Below are positions 45,270-64,000 of a stretch of DNA of 64,000 nt, in pieces. The notes beneath the pieces were generated by a model, which was given only the letters and a program-made list of their open reading frames with translations, was not told the origin of the DNA and did not search any database. Source of the stretch: Edaphochlamys debaryana (Eukaryota; Chlorophyta; Chlorophyceae; Chlamydomonadales); NCBI GenBank assembly GCA_016858145.1, contig JAEHOE010000164.1, forward strand, positions 186,001-250,000. The letters run 5' to 3'. The number at the start of each line of letters is the position of its first letter. Position 1 is the first letter of the stretch. Made by a program: the position numbers and the translations under genes.

Positions 45270-47598
45270 TTACGCTAAGTCTGCTAGCCTAAAAAAGCGC
45301 GCGTGTCTCACCTCGGCAATTACCCGCGCCAAACCCCTCTGGTCCGGTCCTGCCATAACCTCCATCATAGTGCTTCCTGGCGTGACTCCTAAGGCCCACA
45401 AGCCTTGTCTTGCTTCAGCTAAAGCAGGGCACTCCAGCAAAAAATGCCGCTCATCTTCTACTGCCCCGTGGTCTCCGCAGGCTCTGCACCGCCGCTCATG
45501 CCTCGGCCGTCCCCCTGGCCGATTCACCTCCAACGCAAACGTGCATAGGCGAAACCTTATAAGCAGCCGATGCTGCCAACGCGGGATATAACACTTCCTG
45601 TGCTAAGCTGGCCCCATCCAATGCATCCAACGGCACATCTTCACCCCTGGGGGAGTGCCATCCGTCTGAAACAACTCAGGGCGTGTCTGTAACCTGTCGC
45701 TGCACCAATCGTCATCAAATCTCAGCCTCAGTTGCTCAAGAATCCTGTCTGCGGGAACCATGGATCGGGTGATCCGTTCAACCCGTTCTTCAATGCCTAG
45801 CGCGCTGGGCTCCCCTTCAAGTGGGTCAAAGCGCATCAGGCGCAAGAAACGAAGCATTTGGGCCCCCCATCCCCCCGCCCTACCCCTGAGTGCCAGTCGA
45901 ATCTCCTCCCTGAACACACAAACGTAAACCTCCGGCGCCTTAACCAAGCGGTTCCAAAATCCCAAGACCAGATGTGCCCAGAATACATGCAAGGGCCACT
46001 GTCCCAACTCCCTATACAAAACCCGGTCAGGCGACAGAGTAATACCTGCTACCCGACGTAGGAAAGTGCGTTGTACCTGCACCGCTGGGTCCTTCTGGGC
46101 CAGCTCAAAGTAGCCTGACCTGCCTGCCTGCGCCTCCGGTTGTTGCCCATATCCCCCCTCTAAAACCTTCATCAAGACCCCCGGCGCCCACACTTCCGCC
46201 CCGTAAGACAAGATGGCTCGCACCTGGGTGTCAAAGCAACCCATAGCAATATGGGGCGTTAGCAAACCTTGCCGTTCCAGCTTACTCAGAAGCGCATGCA
46301 TAGCCCGTCTCCCACAATCGTTCAACTCCTCCCTACAGGACTCAAAAGGCGAGTCGGGTCCAAAGTGGATCCCCAGATACCGCGCCCTTCGCTTCCATGG
46401 CACAGCCTTCTCAGTCGCAACCCCTTGTTCCAGCCGCGTCATCTTCACACACCCCGCCTCCCCCCGTTCGTACTGGGCTGCGCGAGCCGTTCCGTCGGGG
46501 TGAAAGAAAAGGCATTCACACTTGTCCACATTAGCGCTCATCCCAAACGCCGCACACCATTCATCCAGGCATCGCAGCACGTGATCCACTCGCCTCTGGC
46601 CATGGGCAAACAGCGCTAAATCATCCGCGTACAGCTTCAACGGCACCCGTCTTCCATCTGCCTTAGGGCACTCATCCCCAAACGACTGCACCATGCTACT
46701 TCTGTCCTTTGCCTCCACATAATCGGCATACGATTCACCGTAAAAACCATACAATGCGGGGCTGCTCGGGTCACCTTGCTTGACTCCCTGTGTTGACAGA
46801 AACGGCGGCCCCATCTCCCCATTCCCCTTAACCCGCAGCTCCACCCTATTGTAGCAAGCCTTAAGTGCGGCAAGCATCTCCCCGCCCGTGCACCCCCCTC
46901 TCTTCCAACCTTTGCCAAAGTAACTCCCTAGGTACCCTGTCGAAGGCTTTCTCGAAATCAATGAGTAACACAAATAGCGGCTTGCGGTCCGTGGTGCCAG
47001 CTGGACCAGGCCGTTGCCAATCCGTCAGGTGCCTCAAAACAAACAGACAGTGGATTGTGCTTTGCCCTTCAATGAACCCTCCCTGCAGGGAGTTACGCGC
47101 TGGCTTGCCATGTTCCTGACAGACTTTGGCCCACCTTGCTAGCCTCCTTACCATGACAAACGCATACAACTTGGCCAGGGCACCCCCTACTGCCAAACCC
47201 CGATAGTTGCCTTCCGTGTGCGCATCTCCTTTCTTGTGGATGGCCGTGAGAGAGGAGCCTTCCCATTGCGGTGGATAGTCCCCTGTCCTCCTTATATGCT
47301 CAAACAACGTTGTAAGATGTGGTGCAAGCACCCACTCCGTCACAGTCCGCCCCTGCTCTGTCTCCCTGCTCCGTGTGGCGTTCTTATAGCACTCCGCAGG
47401 CACCGGGTCCAGCCCCCCTGACTTGTTGTTCGCAAGCCTCTTTAGCGCCTCCAGCACCTCACCCCTCTCTAGCGGCCCGTTCATTGCCGCCGCCAGCTCC
47501 ACCCGCTTATCTCGGTCTCCACCCGCTTGTGCCCATTCTGCACCCGTTACACAAGCTTTGCCATTGATTGCGCAGAAAATCCGGTTCACCATGTCCAC
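45270..47598 (-). pseudogene. LINE reverse transcriptase, broken by frameshift and stop
   Basis: The reverse transcriptase copies LINE RNA into DNA at a nicked target. Visible motifs: GLDPVPAECYKNA, the finger/palm region GNYRGLAVGGALAKLYA, motif A LLIDFEKAFDRVPRELLW, motif B STQGVKQGDPSSPALYGF, motif C KLYADDLALFAHG (catalytic YADD), then the thumb and a C-terminal CRACG...HFLLEC zinc-knuckle-like motif. The frame shifts near 46880 in a G-rich run, between LEERGVHG and GGEMLAALK. An in-frame TAG at 45603-45605 cuts off the last 110 codons or so. No RNase H domain is apparent. Upstream of 47598 the frame is closed by a TGA. The copy cannot be active as it stands. Confidence 0.88.
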
Positions 47599-47795
47599 AG
47601 AGAAACCATTAGCATGTAAGCCGAGTCAGGCTTCCCCGTGACATCCGGAGGCTTTTGGGAGCTCACAATGGTAGCGGGAGCTCACAATGGTAGCGGGACC
47701 ACCCGTCAGACTAAGATCGACGGTCATATCTGCCCAAGAGTTTGCTGCCACATAAACTACGGTTGAAGCGTGGCACGAGGGCATGTGGTCTGTTG

Positions 47796-47984
47796 CTTGC
47801 CATTCAATAACTGCCAGAGCGCCCTTGGGTCTGCCACACAATCTTTCAGCAACGCCTCAAAGGTCCGTATCCTATACGCCTCAGTTGCTTCCCGCTTGCC
47901 ATTCAATAACTGCCAGAGCGCCCTTGGGTCTGCCACACAATCTTTCAGCAACGCCTCAAAGGTCCGTACTCAGTTGCTTCCCGC
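47796..47984 (-). repeat. tandem duplication of about 99 bp inside the LINE
   Basis: The segment encoding ALLKDCVADPRALWQLLNGK in the linker region occurs twice in a row (47796-47894 and 47895 to about 47984) with almost no divergence, so the duplication is recent relative to the other decay. Confidence 0.88.
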
Positions 47985-48375
47985 CTAGTCCGCTGGTACC
48001 TGTTGCGCAGTCGCCTGAACTCCGCGCAGGCTTCTGCATCCTCCTCTCCTCATGGCCGCTTTATGAGCCAGCATGGCGTCCCTAGTTGAGGCGCACTCAG
48101 TCGTCCACCACGGAGCATCCCCGTCACCGTTACGCGATAACCGCGATAACAGCTGACCGCACGTGTCCTGCATGACTGCTCGACTTCCTTCTCGATGCAG
48201 GGCGGCTGCTCGACTTCCCGCCTGCACCTCCGACTCCACAGGCTGTAACCCAAAACGGTTGACTCTTCGTCTTACATGCGTAAGGCCGTCACACGCGCGC
48301 CTGCAGGAGCGCGGTTTCGGGAGTTCGTTCCTGAGGGGCCATCGCCATGTGCGCGCAGACAAACCCCTCTACCTC

Positions 48376-48923
48376 TAGCCCATTGTGAACTCATGGCATT
48401 ACTTGGGGCACCGTGACACTCGCGGGGGGGCTTGCTATGGCCCTGGCGCTTTAGGGCTGTCCAGGCCAGGTCCGGGCCAAAAGCGCGAGGTGCGTGGGGA
48501 CCAGGCTGCGCGCGTCAACACAGCCTGCAAGGGTGCTGTGTCGAAATGCAGAGCGGTACACGTGCTTCGAGTCGGTCGGTGCCTAGCCTACTACAGAAGT
48601 CATGCCCAGCTTGCTCGCGCAACCACCAGCGCTCATTGCGCCCCCATGCAGGAATCAGCCGGCGCATCGCCGCCCCGCTCTTGCCCCCCCGCGCCGCCCG
48701 CGTTGCCCCTTAAGCCCCGAATTGCGTTCGGGTGCCATAGCGCTACCATAGGTCAATTGTGACACGGCACGGTATCAGGTGTTCTGACCGAGCAATCGGC
48801 GACGACCTTCTGTTTCTGCCAGCTGTCTTACAAAGCTCCCACACAGCCGCCAGAGCCGGTCTGTGCCTGGCTTCTTGCTAATACCCCCAGCGGCAGGGGC
48901 TACAGGAGCCGCGTAGAGGAGAA
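48376..48923 (+). promoter_or_regulatory. 5' flank of the ABC transporter
   Basis: About 550 bp between the LINE remnant and the start codon, most of it duplicated at 43430-43924. No TATA box is evident. The last 150 bp is probably 5' leader and ends GAGGAGAA before the ATG. Confidence 0.5.
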
Positions 48924-57963
<9,040 letters not shown>

Positions 57964-57985
<22 letters not shown>

Positions 57986-58113
57986 GCGGCCTAGGCCCCA
58001 GGTCCTCGGCCCCAAGGAATTTGTGGGCCCAAGGACAGCCGAGGGCGCCAAGCACGACTGAGCGGCCGATGGCGCCGGGGACAGCTGAGGGCCCAAGGGT
58101 CGACTGAGCAGCG
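57964..58113 (+). repeat. stop-codon region repeated in the 3' UTR
   Basis: The sequence around the ABC stop (GCCGAGGGCCCCAAGGACGA then CTGAGCGG) recurs imperfectly at about 58040-58069 and 58086-58113. The 3' UTR thus begins with degenerate copies of the last codons and stop. Confidence 0.7.
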
Positions 58114-61100
58114 AGAGGAGATGTGAGCGGAGGGAGCGGAGAGCGGAGCGCACCCCGGCTGCGGGGCAGCAGGTGGAGCGGATAGAGAGGAGGAGAGTTT
58201 TGGGGGTGTCGACCCCGCCTTTTGGGGGGTCTTGGAGGGGGCGTGCACATAGCGCAGACGCGGCGCGGCCGGATAGGAGCGGGCGAAGACAGAGGAGAGG
58301 AGGGGCCATGGCGACGGCCGGGTGTGGGCGAGTATTTTTGGTCAGACCTCCGGGGGGCGGGGGCCTTCTGTGGGCAGGGGAAGGGTAGTATCGCGGAGCA
58401 CTGCTAGCCCGTTATCGAGCGCTGGGTGGTACTGTGTGCGGTTGTACGTAGCCTTCTTGAGGTATCGTGTGGGGGTAGTGATGGTCGCTGAGTGCTGATC
58501 TTCGTTGCGCTGCGCAAGGGACAGAACTGGGGCTCTTGGTATCTGGGGGCGTGATGCACGAACGCGAAGCGAGGGTGCCTGCATCCGGTTCAGAGACTGC
58601 GCACTGGGTATGAGGGGGACGGGGGAGAACCTGCCACGCAGGCCTGTGGGAATAACCAGTTGCTGGTATCCCGCCGGTGCAATCCCACGCACCGTCTCTG
58701 AGGCGAAGTGTGGGACTTTAAGCAGGAGCAGCGTCCACAGAGACCAGGCGAGGCCTCGAGGGTGAGATTGTGCCCCACCACCTCCTCCCTGCGGGTTGCA
58801 CCTACCAGTCCCCGATTGTTCGGAAAGGAACCTGGGTCTGCACTTTGCTGGCCTGCTTTTCGCGTCTACCAGTTCCCCTTCCCACCACCTCATCATTCAG
58901 CGCTCCTGAGATCGTCAATTTGGCTCCTGTGCGCCTGCACACGCACACGCGCAAGATAGTAGCATCAAATCACCCTGCGTTGGCCTCCCTCCTTACTTGC
59001 AAAGTTGCAACTCTAGCAGGAGCTGAGCGGGACAGGATCGGGCAGTCCATGATGTGTCATGCCCTGCCACGGCTGCCAGCATGGTATATCCCGACACGGC
59101 AGGGCTCGACACTGCGCGGGCGCTTGTTGGACAGCCCAGTGACCAGCGACCAGGAAAGTCTGAGGGGGCTGGGCGCGCCGCAGTCTAGACGGTCTCGAGC
59201 GGGACATCGGTATGCCGTCGCAGTGGGCCGCTGGCGACGTGTCCACCTTGCACCACGCTGACGGCCGACCCAGAGCCCAGATAGGCCATGCGTTCCACAA
59301 GTGGCATTACCGTGAGGGCAAAGGGAGCCAGGGCGCGCAGGGCGAGGGCCGCGAGCAGGCCGGCTGGTGGGCGGCATGGTAGCGTGCGTTGGTTGCTGAC
59401 GACCAACCCCGACAGCCCCGAAACGCCATACAGCCAATCGGCACCGGCCACGTGCTTGGCGGGAGGGCACAGGGGCCAAGGGCATGCAGGGGAAGAACCG
59501 CGGGTCGGACGGCGGGCCGGGCGGGGCGCGGGACACCGCCACGGCTCCGCCATGCCATGGTTGACCAACCTGCCCCGACCTGTTCCGCCTTCCCCGCGAA
59601 CAACACGATCGTCCACTTGCTAGGTAAGTACCAAGGTCGGAGTGCTCGGGGCAAGGAGCAGGACACGCGGGAAGCGGGCGGTCCCTCCAGGCTGTGTGAG
59701 CACCCACCATCGCGCTCTCCTCGCGCACTGCGCCTGAGTGGGGTGGCCCCGGGTCCGCAGCTCATTATTGAAGACCTGCGATTAACTGTAAGGGGGGCCG
59801 GTCAATGGGTGTGCTTGCGCACCCGACCGTGCCAGCATGGTCTGGGCCTTACACAACCGCCCTTGCCGTGCACCCTGACCCTACACCAAATGAAGGATCG
59901 AGCTCTCAAATGGTATCGATGCATGTCTTCCTGGCATTCAGGAAGTCTTTCCCGGTGCTAGTACATCTTCTGGCCCCCCCCATATACGGTGCAGCTCCCC
60001 ACCCCACCTCCCCAGGCAAGTCTCATCACTGACCTGACCTGCAGGTGCCGCCGTCAGAACATCAGGGACCTGAGAGCCGGAGCCTTGGCAACCTGGGGTG
60101 GGCCCCCCTGCTCCCAGTGCCTCACTGACCAGGGCCTGCATGACTCGCACATGTTCAGCCGGGCCCTGCATGCCTATGCAATCATAACACAGCTTATTAA
60201 GGAAGTCTTACCCAGCTCCCCTCTCGAGCTTCCCCCCATACGTCCCTCAACCGGCATATCTCCTCCCATCCGAGCTGCCCCCATGCATCACCTTACCGGC
60301 ATGTCACCTCCCAGTGCCTTCGTGCAGTACCACATACCTCTCTGTCCGCTTCCTGCACCGCCAGGATTTAAGGACCTATGCTGCGCAGGGGACGACCGAC
60401 CCCAAGCGAGTATGGCACCCGGTTGCGTGGCGTGGCGAACTGGCTTCCCGACCTAAATGCGTGGACTTGGAGGAGAGTGCCAGGAGGGTTAGTGTCTGGC
60501 CGGCAGGCCGGCACGCGCAAGGCGCTAGCCCCTGTACACTATTGCGCAAGCATGCTGGAGCTTATGTCAGTCATCGCGAGGCCGGGAGCCGGCTCGCGTA
60601 GGATGATTCGTGGAGCATTGCGTCTTCCCTGGCTCCTTCGTCTGGAGCCTCGGACCGTTTCCTGTGTGTGTTCAAGGTATTCTTCGCTGCTGTGGACGGC
60701 CGAGCGCTGCAAGCGCGAGGCCGCGGCCCGGAGGCCGACGGATGGCTGGCGCCCCCGCCAATCCGCCCGCAGCTTAGCTTCTCCGTTCAGTGTGATTCAT
60801 AATTGGAGTGGGAGCAACGCCCGAGCGTGCCCCCGGTGGGAGGAAGCGGCCATGCAAGGAGCCCTCCACTGGCAACGGTGGGCTCTCCCGCAAGAACCGC
60901 CCTCTCCTTGTGCAGTCTGCGCGACAATCACGGCAGTGTGCTGTTTGGGTTCTTAGTGGAGTAAGCGGAAGAGCGGTCCGCCCTCCAAACCTGAATTGCG
61001 GACGCCAGGACGTGCTTTAGAGCGTGAGCACGAAGTATTAGGACTACTGCGTGTGTTCTGTGGGTTCTGTGTGTGTCTAGGCCGCCCCTCGAGTGCAGAA

Positions 61101-61300
61101 GACGGCCTGACGCGAGCTGCGCGTTCAAAGGAGGACGGGCCGTCGAGACCCTCGCCCCTAGACCTGCTACTGCGTTGGTTTGTGCTATTCCCGCGTTGTT
61201 GCCCGCTGGGTATGCCGGTGCAGTGCAGGGGTAGGGTCCGGCGCGGCGCAATGGGCGCACCGGATTGTGGGGCCGTACCCTGGCGCCCCAAACCTGCCCC
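58114..61300. other. unassigned 3.2-kb interval
   Basis: Contains the rest of the ABC 3' UTR at its left end, though no TGTAA occurs nearby. Frames are open on both strands (for example 59185-59616 minus and 59989-60456 plus), and a Cys-bearing stretch reads CSQCLTDQGLHDSHMFS near 60110-60160. None has a motif I can assign; mobile-element debris is a fair guess for 59900-60650. Confidence 0.4.
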
Positions 61301-61443
61301 GACACCAGGAGCTGTGTGTTGTTGAGTTAGGGCTAGCGCTATTGCTGCAGTGAGCTAGGTTAGGAGCGGTGTGGTGCCTCGTAGGCGCGGCGAGGCGAAA
61401 GGCACGCGGCCCGGCCTGTACGGCGGGCCGCGGGCCCGAGCCC

Positions 61444-61450
61444 TTTATAT
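61444..61450 (+). promoter_or_regulatory. TATA-like box in presumed LTR
   Basis: TTTATAT in a GC-rich setting, 25-30 nt before an AT-rich segment; consistent with an LTR promoter. Confidence 0.35.
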
Positions 61451-62071
61451 TCCGCGTGGTTGCGCGCTTTTGAAACCGGAATTAAAATAGAAAAAAGGAG
61501 GATAGCGCCTCCTTACAAGCCTTCCAGCGAAAGTCCCTGCTAGAGGGACAGCGTGTGTGTGTGTACCGCTCCGCGACTGAGCAAGAGTTGCGACTGATCA
61601 TCGTGACACTAGCAAGGAAGTGTAATCCCGTGATTGAAAGACAGGCCGCGCGTCCCTCGTGTGACTTCGGTCACTGAATAGTCGCCCATCGCCGTCGTCG
61701 CGTACGCAGAGTACGCACATAGGAGTAGCACAGCCTTTGTCTGACCGCAGGTGCCCAAACAAGTACCTTCGCCGTCAACGACAACAGTCTACCGGCAGCG
61801 AGGCCGTCCGTTGGCCCCGGACTGCTCCCCTTCCCCCCGTCGCAGGACCCGCAGGTGTTCTAGTAGCCCGGTTGCCCCCAGGTCCCGAACGCTTCACCAG
61901 ACAGTTATCTGTCGGGTGTTTGCCGCACTAAGTCCTATCGGTACCCGGCCGCAAGAGGCCGCCCGGTCAGGCAGCTAGGAACCCGGCTTCCACAGGCACA
62001 GGCACCCGCCGAGCGCAGCGAGGCGTCCCCTTCCCGCTCCGGCGTCAGGGTAGCGTCGTTCCCTTGTCACC

Positions 62072-62543
62072 GCAGGTCGTGTGACTAAGCCTCCGATCTG
62101 TCAGTGGTATCAACGTCTACAAGTCGACTACAGCAGCAGAAGCGGCACCTCAAGCCCTGCTTGCAACCCCTTGGATCCAGCGTCTCTTCCCCAGGCCGTG
62201 TGACTAAGCCTCCCGCCTGCTGGGCCAGCGCACATCAACAGCAGCGGTAGAAGCGGCGGTTAAGACCCCCTGCCGTACTGCTCGTATATCCGTGTCAACA
62301 GGTCGTGTGAGTCATCCTCCCGTACCGTACAGCAAGACACATCGTCGGTGGTTCATATCTGCACGGCCCCTGGTCGTAACCCCCAGGCACCGCCGCCTCT
62401 CTCTCTCTCCTCCGCAGGCCTCCCACCTTCCGTGTGACCCCTGCCCCCCTCAGCCGCAGCAGCAGGACACCCTCAGGTCCCCTGCTTGCGTGACAACAAC
62501 CCCGACACTTGGACAGGTAGAAGAGGCGGTTAAGACCCCCTAC
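62072..62543 (+). repeat. diverged direct repeats in the retrotransposon leader
   Basis: A CAGGTCGTGTGACTAAGCCTCC motif is found at about 62073, 62192 and 62300 (spacing 119 and 108), and a GGTAGAAG then GGCGGTTAAGACCCCCT motif at 62246 and 62516. The leader has grown by tandem duplication. Confidence 0.7.
62105..62116 (+). other. possible primer-binding site (initiator Met-tRNA)
   Basis: TGGTATCA matches the first eight bases of the usual initiator-tRNA primer site; the next bases do not match. The preceding TGTCA would suit an LTR end. Weak evidence. Confidence 0.25.
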
Positions 62544-63105
62544 CTGAGCCCTACACGCTTCCGCACCTCATAAAGTACGCTTCCGCAAAGCCTACCTTCA
62601 ACCCCAAGGCCCCTGGATCGTCTGTCCAGGCCCAAGCCGCAACCCACTAGCGCCTAGTTGTGTCTTCACACACACTATAGCGCCAGCTGTGCGATCCTAG
62701 GGCACGGACCGTTAGTCACCAGTGGTAACCTCCTGCAAGTAAGTGGACACGCATCTACGGGTAGTATCCGCGCGAAAAATTTTGGGGTGGTTACCCACTT
62801 GGTGGACCACACGCTCCGCCGTTGGTAGCGGGACCTTGGATCACAGCTGCGCCAGTGGATCCTGCGTGCAGCAAGTTACGCATCTCAACCCGTCAGCGCC
62901 GACTGCAGCGGTAGCCCGGGCAAGGGCGTACAGCCAGCTCGTGTTTGTGTTTCTCTTTCCCCCGCTCTAACAGCAGCGAGGGCTCGTAACCAAGCCTCAG
63001 CGAGGCTCAGGGACAAGAGCACCCCTCAGGGTAACCTCTGCGTGCTTCCGTCTCCCTCCCCTCGCCCTACCAAAACCCCCGCAGGCCTTCCGCTCAAGTA
63101 CCATC

Positions 63106-64000
63106 ATGGAGCGAGGCCTGACGCCCTCAGCCCTCAACTCGCTGACCGTATTCGACCCCCGGTCCACGTCCGCTGCGGACTGGCTGGATCAGGTTGAGCG
63201 GCACAGCGAGGCCTTCCGTTGGACCGAGGCGGACCGACTAACGGCCGCGCGGTGCCGACTGGGACCAGACGCCTCGGCTTGGGCCAAGTGCGTTCCCCAA
63301 CGGCTTTCCAATTGGGTGGATTTCCGCGCTGCGCTGACTGAACGTTACGCAGTGCGCGACGAGGTGCTGTATTTCCGCCTTGCAAACTGTCGGCAAGGCA
63401 AGAGGGAATCTGTGCGTGACTACGCTGATCGTTTCCGTGGCTTGCTAACGCAGCTGGGAATAGACAGCGCTGTGGACCTCAGTCACATGCACAACTTTAT
63501 ACGGGGCCTACATCCTGAAGTCCAAGACAAGATGTACCTCTTCCGGCCCCGCAATTTGGAATCAGCTATTGATTGCGCAAGCTATGCGGCGGAAAACGCT
63601 AAGTACCCCCGGAGCGACGGGGATACCGACGACGTTAACCGCGAGCCGCGCTCCCCTCGTTTCGTGCCCCCTCCTCAGGCGCCTACTTCGAGTCGCAACG
63701 ACCGACCTTCTCGTGATCAAGGCGACAACAACGGCAAGACTCGTTCGTACGACGCCCCGAGACCGGCACGGCCGAACCCCGCGCCCGAGCCCGCACGTCG
63801 CGAGCCCCGCGCGCGCTGGCCGGACAAGGGTGAGCGCCGCTTCAATGGCAACAACAACAGCAACTCCGGCCCAAGGGCAACTTCAACATCTCAAGCCCGT
63901 GTCGACCGAGCAGCGTTCAACGACATGAACCGGCGCCTGGAGCAGCTGACCCTCGCCGTCATCGGCGACCGTGAGGCCAGGCCTAACCCCCCTCGCGGGC
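63106..64000 (+). CDS. gag: LTR retrotransposon gag, N-terminal part (298+ codons)
   Basis: Gag forms the particle in which the element RNA is packaged. The frame starts at the ATG at 63106 (context ATC ATG G) and stays open to the window end. Residues about 20-160 fit the retrotransposon gag family: WLDQVERHSEAFRW, a Trp/Ala stretch with WAKC, FRAALTERY, then the conserved QGKRESVRDYADRFRGLL block and IRGLHPEVQDKM. From about 170 it turns into a Pro/Arg/Asp/Asn-rich basic tail of low complexity. A CCHC zinc knuckle is not reached before the edge. No stop or frameshift is visible, unlike the LINE, so this element may be young. Protease and polymerase are expected downstream. Confidence 0.85.
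   Translation, partial: MERGLTPSALNSLTVFDPRSTSAADWLDQVERHSEAFRWTEADRLTAARCRLGPDASAWAKCVPQRLSNWVDFRAALTERYAVRDEVLYFRLANCRQGKRESVRDYADRFRGLLTQLGIDSAVDLSHMHNFIRGLHPEVQDKMYLFRPRNLESAIDCASYAAENAKYPRSDGDTDDVNREPRSPRFVPPPQAPTSSRNDRPSRDQGDNNGKTRSYDAPRPARPNPAPEPARREPRARWPDKGERRFNGNNNSNSGPRATSTSQARVDRAAFNDMNRRLEQLTLAVIGDREARPNPPRG

Larger units (their letters stand above)
45150..48375 (-). mobile_element. decayed, 5'-truncated LINE (non-LTR) retrotransposon
   Basis: Minus-strand remains of a LINE ORF2: linker region (about 48362-47640, with WWTTECASTRDAMLAHKAAM), reverse transcriptase (47598-45606) and a C-terminal Cys/His motif (45533-45270). No endonuclease domain is seen, so the 5' end is missing. 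The 3' end is placed near 45150, by a CATCAT-type simple sequence on the minus strand, with low precision. It is adjacent to the ABC-transporter promoter. Confidence 0.8.
61300..64000 (+). mobile_element. Ty3/gypsy-like LTR retrotransposon, 5' part, runs off right edge
   Basis: A gag frame starts at 63106, preceded by a long leader and an AT-richer block with a TATA-like TTTATAT at 61444-61450 and AATTAAAATAG near 61479, as in an LTR promoter and polyadenylation region. The LTR limits cannot be fixed because the 3' LTR is outside. A possible primer-binding site for initiator Met-tRNA (TGGTATCA, 62105-62112) follows a TGTCA end one base earlier. Assignment to Ty3/gypsy rests on the gag type; pol is not in the window. 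Confidence 0.65.

Noticed and set aside
59185..60456. Possible genes downstream of the ABC transporter
   Set aside because: Frames exist but show no recognisable domain or coherent splicing; left as unassigned sequence.
62728..62745. Alternative primer-binding site (TGGTAACCTCC)
   Set aside because: No match to a tRNA 3' end that I can name and no LTR-like end before it.

Overview
The window looks like nuclear DNA of a volvocine green alga (Chlamydomonas-like). It is very GC-rich, genes are cut into many small exons by short introns with long C/T-rich acceptor tracts, proteins carry Ala/Gly/Pro-rich insertions, TGTAA motifs lie downstream of stop codons, and the mobile elements are eukaryotic (LINE, hAT-type MITE, Ty3/gypsy-like). 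The species is inferred, not proven. There is no bacterial-style operon, CRISPR array, rRNA or recognisable tRNA.

Layout. (1) 1-13667, minus strand: the N-terminal part of a giant gene that I read as a DNA-PKcs (PRKDC) homologue. I resolve 32 exons giving 2,567 codons in one unbroken frame; the gene continues past the left edge. (2) 14517-40883: a cluster of three paralogous secreted collagen-like genes, called A (minus, 14517-20773), B (plus, 22526-30751) and C (plus, 34601-40883) here. Each encodes a signal peptide, a short two-Cys N-terminal domain, about 80 Gly-X-Y triplets and a conserved Cys-containing C-terminal domain. A and B are head to head; B and C are in tandem. Between B and C lies a decayed copy with three exon relics (31930-33300). 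A non-autonomous hAT-like element with a perfect 8-bp target duplication sits in an intron of B. (3) 40884-48923: a gene-poor stretch with repeated gene fragments, a partial duplication of the promoter and first codons of the next gene, and a decayed minus-strand LINE. (4) 48924-57985, plus strand: a complete ABCC/MRP-type full ABC transporter, 22 exons, 1,418 aa. (5) 57986-61300: 3' flank and unassigned sequence. (6) about 61300 to the right edge: the 5' part of a Ty3/gypsy-like LTR retrotransposon whose gag frame opens at 63106 and runs off the window.

How the genes relate. There is no sign of a shared pathway: a DNA-repair kinase, a matrix-protein cluster and a membrane transporter are neighbours. 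The coherent system is the collagen cluster, which duplicated by inversion and in tandem, kept a common upstream block of about 1 kb, and whose helix-coding introns always fall at a Gly codon, so each exon opens on a Gly.

Exon boundaries were derived by hand from splice signals, reading phase and comparison among paralogues. For all five gene models the phases close exactly. Family names rest on remembered motifs, not on a database search.
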